A DNA stretch of 64,000 nucleotides from JAUCQB01 sp964586235 (GCA_964586235.1 CAZPIO010000008.1:1-64000), one strand, 5' to 3'. Counted from the first letter of the stretch, positions 44,468-54,516 are shown. Made by a program: numbers and translations. The notes: a model not told the origin generated them from the letters alone.

Positions 44468-45718
44468 TCACCGCCGGCTTTCCTTCTCGCGCCCCGCGGG
44501 GTAAGCGGACCGGATCGCCTCGCCTATGCAGCAGCGCCACCGCTCCGCGATCGCCTCAATACTGCAGCGTCCGGCAGCCTGGGCCGCCGCCCGCGAGAAC
44601 TGCCGCCATCGCTCCTCGCTGCTCAAGAGCGAGAGGATGTGATCGCAATAACCGCCAATGCGGTTGGGTTGCACCAGAAATCCGCTCGTGCCGTGGGTGA
44701 CCAGTTCTCCCAGTTCGCCAACATCGGCGACAACAGGCACCGCGCCCGCCGCCATGGCCTCGAGCATCGCGATCGAGAGCCCCTCGGATCTGGACGTGAG
44801 GACAAACACCTTCGACTGCGCCAGGATCGTGCAGACGTCGGATCGCCTGCCGAGAAAACTGATCTGCTGTGTCACGCCCGCCTGAACGGCCTGGATCTGG
44901 AGGAGCGGCAGGAGAGGTCCCTCTCCGACCATCACCGCCCGCACTCCGGGAGCCGACTGCTTCACAGCCGCGACTGTCTCAACGAACTGGTCAGGCTGTT
45001 TGATCGGCGCCATCCGTCCGACGAAGGCAAGGTCGTAGCAGCGATCACCGTTGCCGCCGGCCACGTCGCCAACGCTGCCCGTGATAATGTGGACGGAAGC
45101 CGCGATGTGATGGGCAAGGAGAAAATCCTGCGCCTTGTGACCGCGCACCACGACCGTGTTGAATTCGCCGATGACCGCGATCGCCAGACGCTCAAGAAAC
45201 GGGCGAGGCCGGCCCAGGTTGGCCGTCAGCCAGCTCTCACTGGCAAAACCGCCGCCAACGATCTCGAGCGGTCCGCCGGTCATCTGATAGCAGGTTGCGC
45301 TGCCGACCAGCTTGCCGACGATGAGAGCCGAGAGGCCGGCGGGGATGATGTGATAGCCCATGATCACATCGGGGGCAAACCGTACGCCGGCGATGAAGGT
45401 CCAGATGAACTTGGCGAACGCCCTGCTGACCAGGCGCGAGAGCCATCGCGGGGGACAGAAAAAGCGGACGCGAGCGATCGGGGATTGAGGCTCGTCCACC
45501 ACCAGAATCACTTCCTGCACGCCGCTGCGAGCCAGGGGAACTATGTGTGATTGATACCAGCCGGGATTGTGGAAGGTCCCGGTAACCAGAACGCGTCCGG
45601 ACGGCTTCCTGCGAAATCGGGGCAGAATCCGCGACAGGCGAGCAACGGCGAGAGCGATGCCGAAGGCGGACGCCAGGAGGAGATACGTGGACGCAAAACG
45701 CAGTCTGGCCGCGATCAT
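44468..45718 (-). CDS. Glycosyltransferase, GT4-like
   Basis: A 416-aa GT-B enzyme with an N-terminal hydrophobic segment (YLLLASAFGIALAVA). The donor-binding half has LAFVGRMAPIKQPDQFV, VMVGEGPLLPLLQ, ISFLGRRSDV and the EX7E-type motif SRSEGLSIAMLEAMAAGAVPVVAD. The sugar specificity cannot be read. ATG 45718 is the only reasonable start. It lies 96 nt downstream of another GT gene and 5 nt before DUF362, within the EPS operon. Confidence 0.87.
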   Translation of the reverse strand: MIAARLRFASTYLLLASAFGIALAVARLSRILPRFRRKPSGRVLVTGTFHNPGWYQSHIVPLARSGVQEVILVVDEPQSPIARVRFFCPPRWLSRLVSRAFAKFIWTFIAGVRFAPDVIMGYHIIPAGLSALIVGKLVGSATCYQMTGGPLEIVGGGFASESWLTANLGRPRPFLERLAIAVIGEFNTVVVRGHKAQDFLLAHHIAASVHIITGSVGDVAGGNGDRCYDLAFVGRMAPIKQPDQFVETVAAVKQSAPGVRAVMVGEGPLLPLLQIQAVQAGVTQQISFLGRRSDVCTILAQSKVFVLTSRSEGLSIAMLEAMAAGAVPVVADVGELGELVTHGTSGFLVQPNRIGGYCDHILSLLSSEERWRQFSRAAAQAAGRCSIEAIAERWRCCIGEAIRSAYPAGREKESRR

Positions 45719-45814
45719 TGTGGAGGTCGCCGCAGTGCTTGTGTCCGTGCTGGCTGCAAAAACGTATCGGTACCGACGCAGCCAGCACCTTTCGAATCAC
45801 CCGGCCCCAGGAAC

Positions 45815-47032
45815 TCAATCATCACCGGCGGATCTCCGGGGCTTGTGGCCGTTCCTGTGAAGCAGATCCAGGTAGACCGCTTCCGTTTTCCGGGCCAGTG
45901 CCGCCGTGGAGAACTGTCTTGTTACCCATTCTCTCGCGTTCCGGCCGGTTGTCCGGCAGAATTCAGAATCGCCCAGCAGTTGGCAGACGCGATCCGTCAA
46001 TGCGTCGACATCTCCGAGAGCTACGATAAACCCTGTCTGCCCGTTCGGGACGATTGCGGCGTTGTCCGCGACATCCGTTGCCACCACGGGCACGCCGCAA
46101 GCCATGGACTCGAGGAGCACGTTGGGGGTTCCCTCGCGGACGGAAGACAGCACGGTCACGTCGCACGCGTTATAGACAGCGGGCATGTCATGGCGGTTGC
46201 CGAGCAGGTGAAACCTCCCGGCGATACCGAGCGAATCGAGCAGGCATCGCATCTCGCGATGGTAGTCCGCCGCGCCCTGCTGGTTGTCACGCAGCGGCTC
46301 GCCCACACACAAGAACCACGTGTCACGGAATCTCTTGAGCACTTCGCGGGCCATCCGGAAGAAATCGCCGTGATTCTTCTGCCGCTTGAAATGGGCCACC
46401 ATGCCCACCACGTGATCTTCCGAGCGAATCCCCAGCTCGCGCCGAACCGTATCGCCGCCGCCCGGCGTGAATCGCCGGACGTCGACGCCGTTGTGTATCA
46501 CGTGGATCCGATGGGCGGGGATGCCCAGCGTCCGGATGTTGAATCGCTTGCCCGCGGTGGAATTCGCGATCATGGCATGAAAGAATGGCCGCGTGAGCCG
46601 CAGGCACGCCTCCTCCACCAGCGACAAACGGTAGTCGGTGTTTCGCTCGGATGCGATCACGACAGACACACCCGCCATGCGGGCGGCAAGGCGGGCCACG
46701 ATCTCGGCATCGTGCAGGAATGCATGCACCACCTGGATTCTGCGCTCCCGCATCACCCGCGCCGCCCGCAGGACCGTGGTCGCATCGAACTTCCAGCGTT
46801 TTTCCACGATGACCAGCTCCCGGGCGGGGTCGGGCAGCGCGTCGGCCAGCGGAACCTCAGCCGACAGCGAGCACACGACCGGCGCGAAGCGTGAACGATC
46901 GATCTCGCGCATCAGTTCCACGACCTGTCGCTCGGCCCCGCCGCACTCCAGGCTGCTGACCAGGAGCATCACCGGGATGGGGCCTTGATGATCCGAACGC
47001 GTCTTGTTGATCGTGGAAACCATCCTTGACAC
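45815..47032 (-). CDS. Glycosyltransferase, GT4 family
   Basis: A 405-aa GT4-type enzyme. The acceptor half starts VMLLVSSLECGGAERQVVELMRE, with the GGAERQ loop typical of GT4. VHAFLHDAEIVARLAARMAGV, VGMVAHFKRQKNHGDFFRMA and SSVREGTPNVLLESMACGVPVVATD (EX7E motif) follow. The start is GTG 47032, with GAGG 7 nt upstream; ATG 47023 lacks spacing. It is 9 nt downstream of the asparagine synthase stop. It transfers a sugar during repeat-unit assembly. Confidence 0.9.
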   Translation of the reverse strand: MSRMVSTINKTRSDHQGPIPVMLLVSSLECGGAERQVVELMREIDRSRFAPVVCSLSAEVPLADALPDPARELVIVEKRWKFDATTVLRAARVMRERRIQVVHAFLHDAEIVARLAARMAGVSVVIASERNTDYRLSLVEEACLRLTRPFFHAMIANSTAGKRFNIRTLGIPAHRIHVIHNGVDVRRFTPGGGDTVRRELGIRSEDHVVGMVAHFKRQKNHGDFFRMAREVLKRFRDTWFLCVGEPLRDNQQGAADYHREMRCLLDSLGIAGRFHLLGNRHDMPAVYNACDVTVLSSVREGTPNVLLESMACGVPVVATDVADNAAIVPNGQTGFIVALGDVDALTDRVCQLLGDSEFCRTTGRNAREWVTRQFSTAALARKTEAVYLDLLHRNGHKPRRSAGDD

Positions 47033-47041
47033 CCGACCGCC

Positions 47042-48901
47042 TCAGACGTTGAACGCCCGGCACCAGTGCTCGAACATCAGCAGCGACCATATCTTGCGGC
47101 TGAAGTCGCGCATGCCCATGCCGTGCCCCCGAATGATGTCGGCGATTGCGTCGCGGGCCAGGTAGCGGGTGCATCTGCTGTTCGGAGACAGAAGAAGATC
47201 CATCGCGTAAGGCTGCAACTCATTGCGGAACCAGTGCTTGATCGGTATGCCGAAGCCCATTTTCCGGCGACCAAGAGTCTCCGAGGGAACGTGCGGCGCC
47301 AGCAATCGTTTGAGCAGATACTTCCCGCTGTTGTTCCGCATCTTCAGGTTGACGGGCATTGAATTGACAAGTTCGACAACGTGATGATCGAGGAGCGGAA
47401 CGCGCACCTCCAGCGAATTCCGCATCGACATGCGGTCCACCTTGACCAGGATGTCATCGGGCAGGTAATTCTTCTGGTCGACATGCTGGCGGAGCGACAC
47501 TTCGTCCCTTCCGTTGGCCTCCGCAAACTGCCGTTCAAAGCATCGGGCGGTTCTGGAGGCTACGTCGGCCCCGTGCCCGGCGAGTAAGGTTCGTCGGTCC
47601 GCGAGGGTGAACTCGCTCATCTCCGCCTGGTACCGCCCGAGACGGTCGTACCCGAATCGTTCCACCATCCCCCGGCCCCACAGGGTCTGCGGCATGACGG
47701 TCAACAGCAGCGTGCTGAGAACCTGCCGGGGCCGCAAGGGCACACCGTCCAGGCACCGGCGGAGACGTCCCTCTCGATAACGCGTGTAGCCCGCGAACGT
47801 TTCGTCCCCCCCGTCTCCGGACAGGCACACTGTCACGTGCCGTCTGGCCTCCCGGCAGATGTAGTAGGTGGGCAGCGACGAAGGATCACCGAAAGGCTCA
47901 TCCAGATAGTAGGCCAGATCACTCAGCACGGAGATATCATCGTCCCGGACCGTGATTTCGTGGTGATCCGTGTGATAGCGCCCCGCCATCAGCCGGGCGT
48001 ACCGCAGTTCGTCGAAGTCCGGCTCGTCGAACCCCACGGAGAACGTCTTAACGGGCGCGCCCAGTTCCTGGCTGGCCAGGGCAACTACCGCGCTCGAATC
48101 GATCCCACCGCTGAGAAAGATCCCCAGCGGCACGTCGGCCCGCAGACGGAGCCGGACCGCCTCCCGAAGGACCGCCTCCACCCGCTCTGCCCACTCTTGC
48201 TCATCGCTGACGGTCTCGTCGACCCGGAAGTCCACATCCCAGTACTGCGTCATGGAAACGCGGCCGTTCTTCCACCGCATCCAGTGCCCTGGCGGCAGCT
48301 TCTCGATGCCCGTGAATATGGATCGATCCGTGGGCACGCACGTGTATGTGAGGTAATCATCCACGGCACCGATGTTGAGTTCTCGCGGGACGGCGGGGTC
48401 CTCGAGAATCGCCTTCAACTCGCTGGCGAAGACAAGTCGCCCGTCCCGAAGATGATAGAAGAGCGGTTTCTTGCCGAGACGGTCGCGAGCGATGAAGACC
48501 GACTGGTCCCGGCCGTCCCAGACCGCCAGTGCACACATCCCCATGAAATGCTCGAGGCAGCCGGAACCGTACTGCTCGTATGCATGCACGATCACCTCTG
48601 TGTCTGATTCCGTGCGGAATACGTGACCGAGCCGCTCCAGAGTCGTACGCAGTTCGCGATAGTTGTATATCTCCCCGTTCAGGACGACACCGATCGAGCC
48701 GTCTTCGCTGTAAATCGGCTGGTCGCCCGTTTGCAGATCGATGATGCTCAAACGCCGGTGCCCCAGCCCGACGTTCCGCTTGACCAGGTATCCTTCGCCG
48801 TCCGGGCCACGATGGATCAGCCGCCGGGTCGCGCGCCGAAGCAGGTCTTCGTCGACTCGGCCAAGCGGATCGGCCTCGCATATGCCCACGATGCCGCACA
48901 T
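47042..48901 (-). CDS. asnB: Asparagine synthase (glutamine-hydrolysing)
   Basis: A 619-aa AsnB-type amidotransferase. The class II glutaminase starts at once (MCGIVGICEADPLG), with nucleophile Cys2 and the GEIYNYRELR loop. The synthetase domain has the PP-loop SGGIDSS at 264-270 and YHTDHHEITV. A C-terminal region (LARDAIADIIRGHGMGMRDFSRKIW, FEHWCRAF) matches the family. Its presence inside an EPS operon suggests amidation of a uronic acid or amino-sugar residue rather than asparagine supply, as in other capsule clusters; this is an inference from context. It lies 19 nt from the upstream GT4 stop. Confidence 0.95.
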   Translation of the reverse strand: MCGIVGICEADPLGRVDEDLLRRATRRLIHRGPDGEGYLVKRNVGLGHRRLSIIDLQTGDQPIYSEDGSIGVVLNGEIYNYRELRTTLERLGHVFRTESDTEVIVHAYEQYGSGCLEHFMGMCALAVWDGRDQSVFIARDRLGKKPLFYHLRDGRLVFASELKAILEDPAVPRELNIGAVDDYLTYTCVPTDRSIFTGIEKLPPGHWMRWKNGRVSMTQYWDVDFRVDETVSDEQEWAERVEAVLREAVRLRLRADVPLGIFLSGGIDSSAVVALASQELGAPVKTFSVGFDEPDFDELRYARLMAGRYHTDHHEITVRDDDISVLSDLAYYLDEPFGDPSSLPTYYICREARRHVTVCLSGDGGDETFAGYTRYREGRLRRCLDGVPLRPRQVLSTLLLTVMPQTLWGRGMVERFGYDRLGRYQAEMSEFTLADRRTLLAGHGADVASRTARCFERQFAEANGRDEVSLRQHVDQKNYLPDDILVKVDRMSMRNSLEVRVPLLDHHVVELVNSMPVNLKMRNNSGKYLLKRLLAPHVPSETLGRRKMGFGIPIKHWFRNELQPYAMDLLLSPNSRCTRYLARDAIADIIRGHGMGMRDFSRKIWSLLMFEHWCRAFNV

Positions 48902-48920
48902 CAGATCACGTCCGATCGAA

Positions 48921-50087
48921 TCAACAGTCGCGGAAAAGACGCTCGAACTGAGGCATCACCGCCTCGACCGCGTGGTGTTCTCCGAAGTACTTGAGCGCAT
49001 TGCGAGATACCCGGTTCCATGATGCCGGTGAGGCAAGCAACTGCCGGATCCCGGCGATGAGGGCCGGAACGTCACGGGCCGCCTCGCCGAGGCCCCGCTC
49101 AACTATGAGATCATCCGGATCGAAGGTCGACACAACCGGCACCCCGTGGCTCCATGCCTCAAGGAACGTATTCGGAAAACCCTCGAAGACCGACGTGCAG
49201 CACAGCACGGCCGCACTTCGGTAGAACCCGCCCATCTCCGAGTGCGGCACTCGTCCGTGCATCCGTACGTTCGCGAGACCGTCAGCTCGCCGGAGGAGTG
49301 CCGAGACATACGCCGACTGAGTGTTGGCGCCGCCCACGACCGCAAACATGAGGTCGGGACACTGCTCCGCGATCTCCAGCAGCCATTCCAGCCTCTTCTC
49401 CTCGCTGATCCGGCCGACCCAGAGCACACAGCCTGGGTCCGCCGGCGACGGCCGAGGGGCTTCGCGCTGGCAGGCGTCGGGGACCTCGCACGGCATGGGG
49501 AGCACCGTGCTGGGTATGCCGAATCCCTCCCACAGCTTCTCCTGCTGGCCTCGGGTCTGAACGATGACACGGTGAGAGTGCCGCAATCCGTACCGGTACA
49601 GGAATCGCTCCCGAAAGGGCTCGAGACAGGATAGCCGAGGATCGCAGGCCGGATCGCTGGCGACTGAATACACGACGGTCCGCCGGTATCGCCGACACCA
49701 GAGAGCGATCTGGCCGAGTCCGAGATCCCCGCAGTTGTAGTAGTAAAGGTCGGCGTCGGCCTTGCGCAATGCCCGGTGAAGACTCGTCCACCGTGGGTGA
49801 ACGAACCGCAAGGTGGGCCAGCCGGCGTCCCGCCGGCACATCTTGATCACCCGCACGCCATCAATGACCTCTTCCGGCGGGCCGGCCTCATGCCACGTCA
49901 CCATGCTGACCCGCCAGCCGCGCGACGCAAGCCATCGCGCCATAAGCGACTGCTGTCGCTCGATTCCCCCGATGTGGCCGGTGCAGGTGCGCGCCAACGC
50001 TCCGTAGGCGTTGTGCGCAACAAAACAGACACTGGGCGAGCCGGCCCTCTTCCGCCGGCCGACGGAACAAGCCCCGTCAGGCCCCAT
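48921..50087 (-). CDS. Glycosyltransferase, GT4 family
   Basis: A 388-aa GT-B glycosyltransferase. Acceptor-side HIGGIERQQSLMARWLASRGW is followed by YYYNCGDLGLGQ, VLWVGRISEEKRLEWLLEIA and FAVVGGANTQSAY. The EX7E motif is in SVFEGFPNTFLEAWSHGVPVV. ATG 50087 has AAGGTG about 6 nt upstream; the open frame upstream is discounted. It is 87 nt downstream of the flippase gene. It probably extends the lipid-linked repeat unit. Confidence 0.88.
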   Translation of the reverse strand: MGPDGACSVGRRKRAGSPSVCFVAHNAYGALARTCTGHIGGIERQQSLMARWLASRGWRVSMVTWHEAGPPEEVIDGVRVIKMCRRDAGWPTLRFVHPRWTSLHRALRKADADLYYYNCGDLGLGQIALWCRRYRRTVVYSVASDPACDPRLSCLEPFRERFLYRYGLRHSHRVIVQTRGQQEKLWEGFGIPSTVLPMPCEVPDACQREAPRPSPADPGCVLWVGRISEEKRLEWLLEIAEQCPDLMFAVVGGANTQSAYVSALLRRADGLANVRMHGRVPHSEMGGFYRSAAVLCCTSVFEGFPNTFLEAWSHGVPVVSTFDPDDLIVERGLGEAARDVPALIAGIRQLLASPASWNRVSRNALKYFGEHHAVEAVMPQFERLFRDC

Positions 50088-50174
50088 GGTCGGCACCTTC
50101 CCGGCGCTGCATTGCTTCACCTGGACGCGCGGACAAGTCACGAACCCTCTCCTCGCCGGTCATCGTTCGCGGGA

Positions 50175-51779
50175 TCACACGCTCTCGACGGTGAGTTGCC
50201 CGAAGGTGCGTCTCAACGCCCGAGCCGCCCTGCCCCGGAAGCTCGGCGGCACGACGAACCGCCAGTAAAGCAGCGACAGAATCAGCATCGCGCTGCCCGC
50301 GCCGAGCAGGAGCGCTCGATACGCGTTATCGGCACAGAACGCCCGCCCCAGGACCAGGATGACGGCGAACGGCACGGCACAAAGCAGCGGTCCACGGTTG
50401 ATCTCGGAGAGGTAGCGGCGCAGCGGCATTCCGACCCTGCGGCATGCGTACAAGGGAACGTACACCCCATTCACGAGGGCCAGCGGCAGGGATATTGAGA
50501 CGGCAGCGCCGATCAGACCCCAGCGAAGCACGCCGACGGCCAGGACACCCAGTACCACCGAGCACAAAGCCGCTGCCAGGCCGGCAATCGCGAGCCGGCC
50601 GTGGGCGTTCAGTCCCGCAAGAATGCCCATCACCGGCTGCCGGGTCATTTCCGTCAGATGGCCTATCGCCAGGATCGCCAGCACCCAGCCCAATTGGTAC
50701 CTCGGCCCCATCCAGATATACAGTATCGGATCTCCCATGATAGCCAGCAGGAGCACGACAGGCAGCGACAGGTATGTCGCGAGACGAGAGGTCGTGACCA
50801 GCAGCGCCCGCAACTCCTCGCGTCGGTCGGCCGCCTGCAGTGATCCGGCCATCGGCGTCAGCACGAAGCCAAACTTGTTGATGAAGGTCTGGGCATGACT
50901 GACCAGCGATCGCGAGCGGGAGTACACCGCCAGGGGAGCCGGCCCGAGAACGGTCATAATAATCAGGCTGTTTGTCTGGTAGAGCAGGAGACGCGAGAGA
51001 CTGCCCGCCAGCGTCTTGCTGCCGAAGACCAGCATCTCCAATGCCTGACGCCAACGCACGTGCGACAGCCTCACGGACAGCCCCGGGCACACGCGGTACG
51101 CCATCATGGCCCGGGTGATCTCGGTGGCGATGACGCCGATGAGATAGGCGGTTGCCTGGCTCCGCAGACCGCCGCCGGCGATCAACAGGCCGATCATGGC
51201 GACGACTGTCAGTGCGTAGAACAGGGCGTTGATGCCGTTATGCAGGTCCCAGCGATGACAACCCGTGATGACTCCACGATACGAGTCGAAGGCCATCTGC
51301 ACGGCCAGGCCCATGCCCAGAAGAAAGACCACCCAGCGGGCATCGCCGACCTGCTCGCGCAGTTGTCCGCTGAGCAGGGATGGAACCAGCCAGGTCGCCA
51401 GGCAGGTCAGCAGCAGGACGATCACCGTCGCCACCGCCTGCACACACATGACCGAGGCAACCGCCCGGTTGACCCCGGCCTGATCGCCCTGCGCCCGGTG
51501 CCGGGCAACGAATCTGTTGACCGAGGAACCGATGCCTCCCTGAGCAAGGCTGAGATAGCTCACCAGCGACCATCCGAAGTCCCATACGCCGAGGGCGGCC
51601 TGTCCGATGTGCCGATCCATGAACCGAGGCATCACGAATCCGGCAACGACGAACACCATCTGCCCGGCCCAACTGGCGAAGACATTCCACGCCATGCGCT
51701 CGCGACCGGTCAGGTCTTCGGCGGGCGGCGATGGCTGCCCGCTCGGATCAGGCAATGATTCGGTAAGGGGATCGGACAT
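50175..51779 (-). CDS. wzx: Wzx-type polysaccharide flippase
   Basis: A 534-aa polytopic membrane protein of the MOP superfamily. About 12-14 hydrophobic helices are visible. The N-terminus (RMAWNVFASWAGQMVFVVAGFVMPRFM, GGIGSSVNRFVARHRAQGD) and the middle (FGSKTLAGSLSRLLLYQTNSLII) are typical of PST/Wzx flippases. It moves the undecaprenyl-linked repeat unit across the inner membrane. The N-terminal 28 residues are soluble and Pro-rich. It starts 39 nt after the sulfotransferase stop. Confidence 0.9.
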   Translation of the reverse strand: MSDPLTESLPDPSGQPSPPAEDLTGRERMAWNVFASWAGQMVFVVAGFVMPRFMDRHIGQAALGVWDFGWSLVSYLSLAQGGIGSSVNRFVARHRAQGDQAGVNRAVASVMCVQAVATVIVLLLTCLATWLVPSLLSGQLREQVGDARWVVFLLGMGLAVQMAFDSYRGVITGCHRWDLHNGINALFYALTVVAMIGLLIAGGGLRSQATAYLIGVIATEITRAMMAYRVCPGLSVRLSHVRWRQALEMLVFGSKTLAGSLSRLLLYQTNSLIIMTVLGPAPLAVYSRSRSLVSHAQTFINKFGFVLTPMAGSLQAADRREELRALLVTTSRLATYLSLPVVLLLAIMGDPILYIWMGPRYQLGWVLAILAIGHLTEMTRQPVMGILAGLNAHGRLAIAGLAAALCSVVLGVLAVGVLRWGLIGAAVSISLPLALVNGVYVPLYACRRVGMPLRRYLSEINRGPLLCAVPFAVILVLGRAFCADNAYRALLLGAGSAMLILSLLYWRFVVPPSFRGRAARALRRTFGQLTVESV

Positions 51780-51818
51780 GGGAGAAGAGAGGCTGATTGC
51801 CGGTCGCTGTTTACATCG

Positions 51819-52811
51819 CTACTGATATCCGTAACGCCGGTTCGTCGCTCCCGCGACACGGTCGAAAACCGCCAGGTCATCCTTTGACAACGCACTCTTC
51901 CATCGTTCGTCAGGCCGGATCTCAGACGTCGAGTCGAGGCGCATGCCGTTGCCGATCACATGATGATCGACCGAACGGAAACCCCGCACCCATCGGCTCG
52001 GGTCCAGGTCGAGGAAGTCAAGGATCCGGCGGAGTGTACCCTGAGGGTCGGCGCACAGCTCCTCGTAGCGCACTTCAACCCATCGCGAACGGTCCAAGCC
52101 ACCGAGCACGTGCTCAACCTCCTCGTTGCTGCGGCGCCAGGCCAGGGCGGCCTGGGCCATGGACAGCCGCTCGGCGTCGCGATCGCCGCCCATGCCGCCA
52201 CCTCGCCTCTCCGGATTATTCGCGTCGGCAAACCGGGCCGGGTCCGTGTAGGTCAGCGCCACCGCCCGGCCGTCGCGGACCAGCCGGATCACCTTCAAGT
52301 CGAACTCCGGACCGCGCAACAGATACTTGAGGCGAAGTGCAACCTTGGAGGAATCCACGACGGTCTTCGCACCGGTCAGCTCCCGGATGGCGTCGACCAG
52401 GGCCGCGTTTCGACGTCGTATCTCCGGAAACTGCGCCCGCCACACCGGGGACAGCCCGAGCGCGAAGTCCCGACATCGCTCGAACACGGCTCCCCTGTGC
52501 AGGGCTCCGGCCAGACGCCGCGTGAGCCCTCGACCGTTCAATCGGAAGTCGGTGCCCGCATGAGCAATGTCAAACGAGATCCCTCTGAGCCCCAGGGCGT
52601 CGCGAACACGGTTCCAGAACGGGCACTGACGGATGAACTCTCCGCACGAGCAACGGTAATGCTCGACGTCACCCAGACTCGTCGCTTTCAACTCTCCGAC
52701 GCTGCACACGTCCGGATGCGCATTCAGAAGCATGGCCAGCAACGTGGATCCGGAATGGCTGGCGGACAGGATGTAGGCGAGGCGGGTGATCGGCCTTGAG
52801 TTGTCAGACAT
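51819..52811 (-). CDS. Sulfotransferase family protein
   Basis: A 330-aa cytosolic sulfotransferase-like protein. The 5'-phosphosulfate loop is AYILSASHSGSTLLAMLLN (residues 12-30). KTVVDSSKVALRLKYLL and VIRLVRDGRAVALTYTDPARF carry the 3'-phosphate-binding Arg/Ser pattern, and DHHVIGNGMRL closes the domain. A Cys-rich YRCSCGEFIRQC is typical of this subgroup. ATG 52811 is preferred over TTG 52835, although no strong Shine-Dalgarno is seen. It predicts sulfation of the polysaccharide, using PAPS as donor. Confidence 0.85.
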   Translation of the reverse strand: MSDNSRPITRLAYILSASHSGSTLLAMLLNAHPDVCSVGELKATSLGDVEHYRCSCGEFIRQCPFWNRVRDALGLRGISFDIAHAGTDFRLNGRGLTRRLAGALHRGAVFERCRDFALGLSPVWRAQFPEIRRRNAALVDAIRELTGAKTVVDSSKVALRLKYLLRGPEFDLKVIRLVRDGRAVALTYTDPARFADANNPERRGGGMGGDRDAERLSMAQAALAWRRSNEEVEHVLGGLDRSRWVEVRYEELCADPQGTLRRILDFLDLDPSRWVRGFRSVDHHVIGNGMRLDSTSEIRPDERWKSALSKDDLAVFDRVAGATNRRYGYQ

Positions 52812-52845
52812 GGGGAGAGTCAGCGACCCACACAAGCAGCGATAC

Positions 52846-54516
52846 TCAGTTGCCCAATGGGCGTACCTGCACCATGCGGTAGTCCCAGATGGTGAATCGA
52901 ACAGGCGGTTTCAACCACCGGCGAAGACCTTCCTGGTGATAGGGCTCCGACGCGTAGACCTCCCCTGCCGGCGACGGGCGGAGTTCATACCCCGGCCTGC
53001 CCGCCAACCGGGCCGGAAGCTTGATCCGGCGGTTGTCACGACGGTCAATCGGGACCTCATAGTCGACGATGTGCGTGACCCCGCAGTCAGCCAGGTACTC
53101 GGGCAACCGCCCCGCGCCGAGAGCTGCCTGGTACTCAAAGCCGTTGATGACACCGTCCAGATTGACCGTGGCCCTGCCGGAAAAGTAGCCGAAGTAACCC
53201 GCGTCCGTCATGGCAAAGACGGCGTTCTCGGGGGTGTGATTCCGGGCCCACATCGCCGCATCGCGCCATACCTCGCGACAGCCGTGACGCCAGAGATGCT
53301 CCACCACCAGTCCGGCCACGCCGGCGCATGCCAGCACGCACACAACGATCCAGCGGGTTGCACGTCCTGCGCCGCGCCTGCGCATCAGATCGCCGCATGC
53401 GGTTGCCACCATAACCGCGGCTACGGGCAGGTAACTGGCGAAATGCCACCATTGCACAAGGTGGTTCAAGAAGGCGACCGAGTAGACGAAGTGCATCACA
53501 CAGCCGATCCACAAAACGGCCAGGAGCGAAACCTGGCGCGGCTGCGAGTGATCCTTCAGGAATGAAACGATGCGGTTCTTGAAGCTCTGGTGCGAGATCG
53601 CTACCCAGGCGACGGTTCCCGCGATGAACACCGCCGACGCCAGCCACCAGGGGTGAACGAGCCTGTGAAAGTCCGTACACGGGCGCGGAAAAGTGCTCTT
53701 CAAGGCCCCCGAAATCGGCATGATGTGACCCGTGGACAAGATATTCCAGAGAATATAGGGGGCCGTAAGGATCAGAAAGATCGCCAGCACGGGGGCACAT
53801 CCGGCGACGGCGGCAACCACGCTGCGCCAGGCGGGAGAACGGCCGAGATACAGGCAGGCTACACCCGCGAAGATCGCCGCGACGATGAACGCCATGTCCA
53901 GCCTGCCCAGGAAGAGCATCGCGCAAAGCACACCGAGCAGGGCCTTCCTCGAAAACGGCATGGGAACGCTCAGGAGTCTCATCCGCTGATCGAGGAGAAG
54001 CAGCAGGAACAGGATGAACAGCAGCAGACCCGTTTCCAGTCCGTTAAGAAAGACCCGGCTCGCAACCGGATTCACCAGGATAAACAGCGCGATCGCACCT
54101 GCGAGTCTTCCTGCGCGCGCGCTGACGTACGCCCAGCACATCAGGAGGGTTCCGCCCGCGAGCAATGTGGAGAGCACGGACACAAGCCGGATCGGCAGAT
54201 CGGGGTCATCGGGGCAGGCGGCAAAAATCGGTAGAATGACCCCCATCCAGAGAGGATGAAAGCCGTTGGTGCGGTTGATCCCGTCAAAAGTGACGCCGTG
54301 TCCGGCCACGATGTTCTGCGCCGTCTTGAAGTAGTAATACGCATCGTCACTGGCGTAGACCGAGACGTCATCAATGGGCGCGTATGCAAGCCACACCAGG
54401 CGTGCGGCGACGAGGCCGATGATCAGAACCGCCACGAACAGGTTGACCGGGGCCGGTCGAACCGCGCTTCCGGCTGGTGATGCCGTGGTCATACTGGCTG
54501 CCGCTATGCCGGGCAT
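52846..54516 (-). CDS. GT39-like integral membrane glycosyltransferase
   Basis: A 556-aa protein with about ten membrane helices. The first periplasmic loop has the catalytic-type acidic pair in VSVYASDDAYYYFKTAQNI (Asp57-Asp58), followed by TFDGINRTNGFHPLWMG, a phrase characteristic of this planctomycete/bacterial GT39-like group. Such enzymes use polyprenyl-phosphate sugars at the outer face of the membrane. ATG 54516 has GGAGGG 6 nt upstream and overlaps the preceding ligase gene by 13 nt; ATG 54492 is an alternative. The C-terminal 130 residues are soluble, including VTHIVDYEVPIDRRDNRR. Confidence 0.86.
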   Translation of the reverse strand: MPGIAAASMTTASPAGSAVRPAPVNLFVAVLIIGLVAARLVWLAYAPIDDVSVYASDDAYYYFKTAQNIVAGHGVTFDGINRTNGFHPLWMGVILPIFAACPDDPDLPIRLVSVLSTLLAGGTLLMCWAYVSARAGRLAGAIALFILVNPVASRVFLNGLETGLLLFILFLLLLLDQRMRLLSVPMPFSRKALLGVLCAMLFLGRLDMAFIVAAIFAGVACLYLGRSPAWRSVVAAVAGCAPVLAIFLILTAPYILWNILSTGHIMPISGALKSTFPRPCTDFHRLVHPWWLASAVFIAGTVAWVAISHQSFKNRIVSFLKDHSQPRQVSLLAVLWIGCVMHFVYSVAFLNHLVQWWHFASYLPVAAVMVATACGDLMRRRGAGRATRWIVVCVLACAGVAGLVVEHLWRHGCREVWRDAAMWARNHTPENAVFAMTDAGYFGYFSGRATVNLDGVINGFEYQAALGAGRLPEYLADCGVTHIVDYEVPIDRRDNRRIKLPARLAGRPGYELRPSPAGEVYASEPYHQEGLRRWLKPPVRFTIWDYRMVQVRPLGN

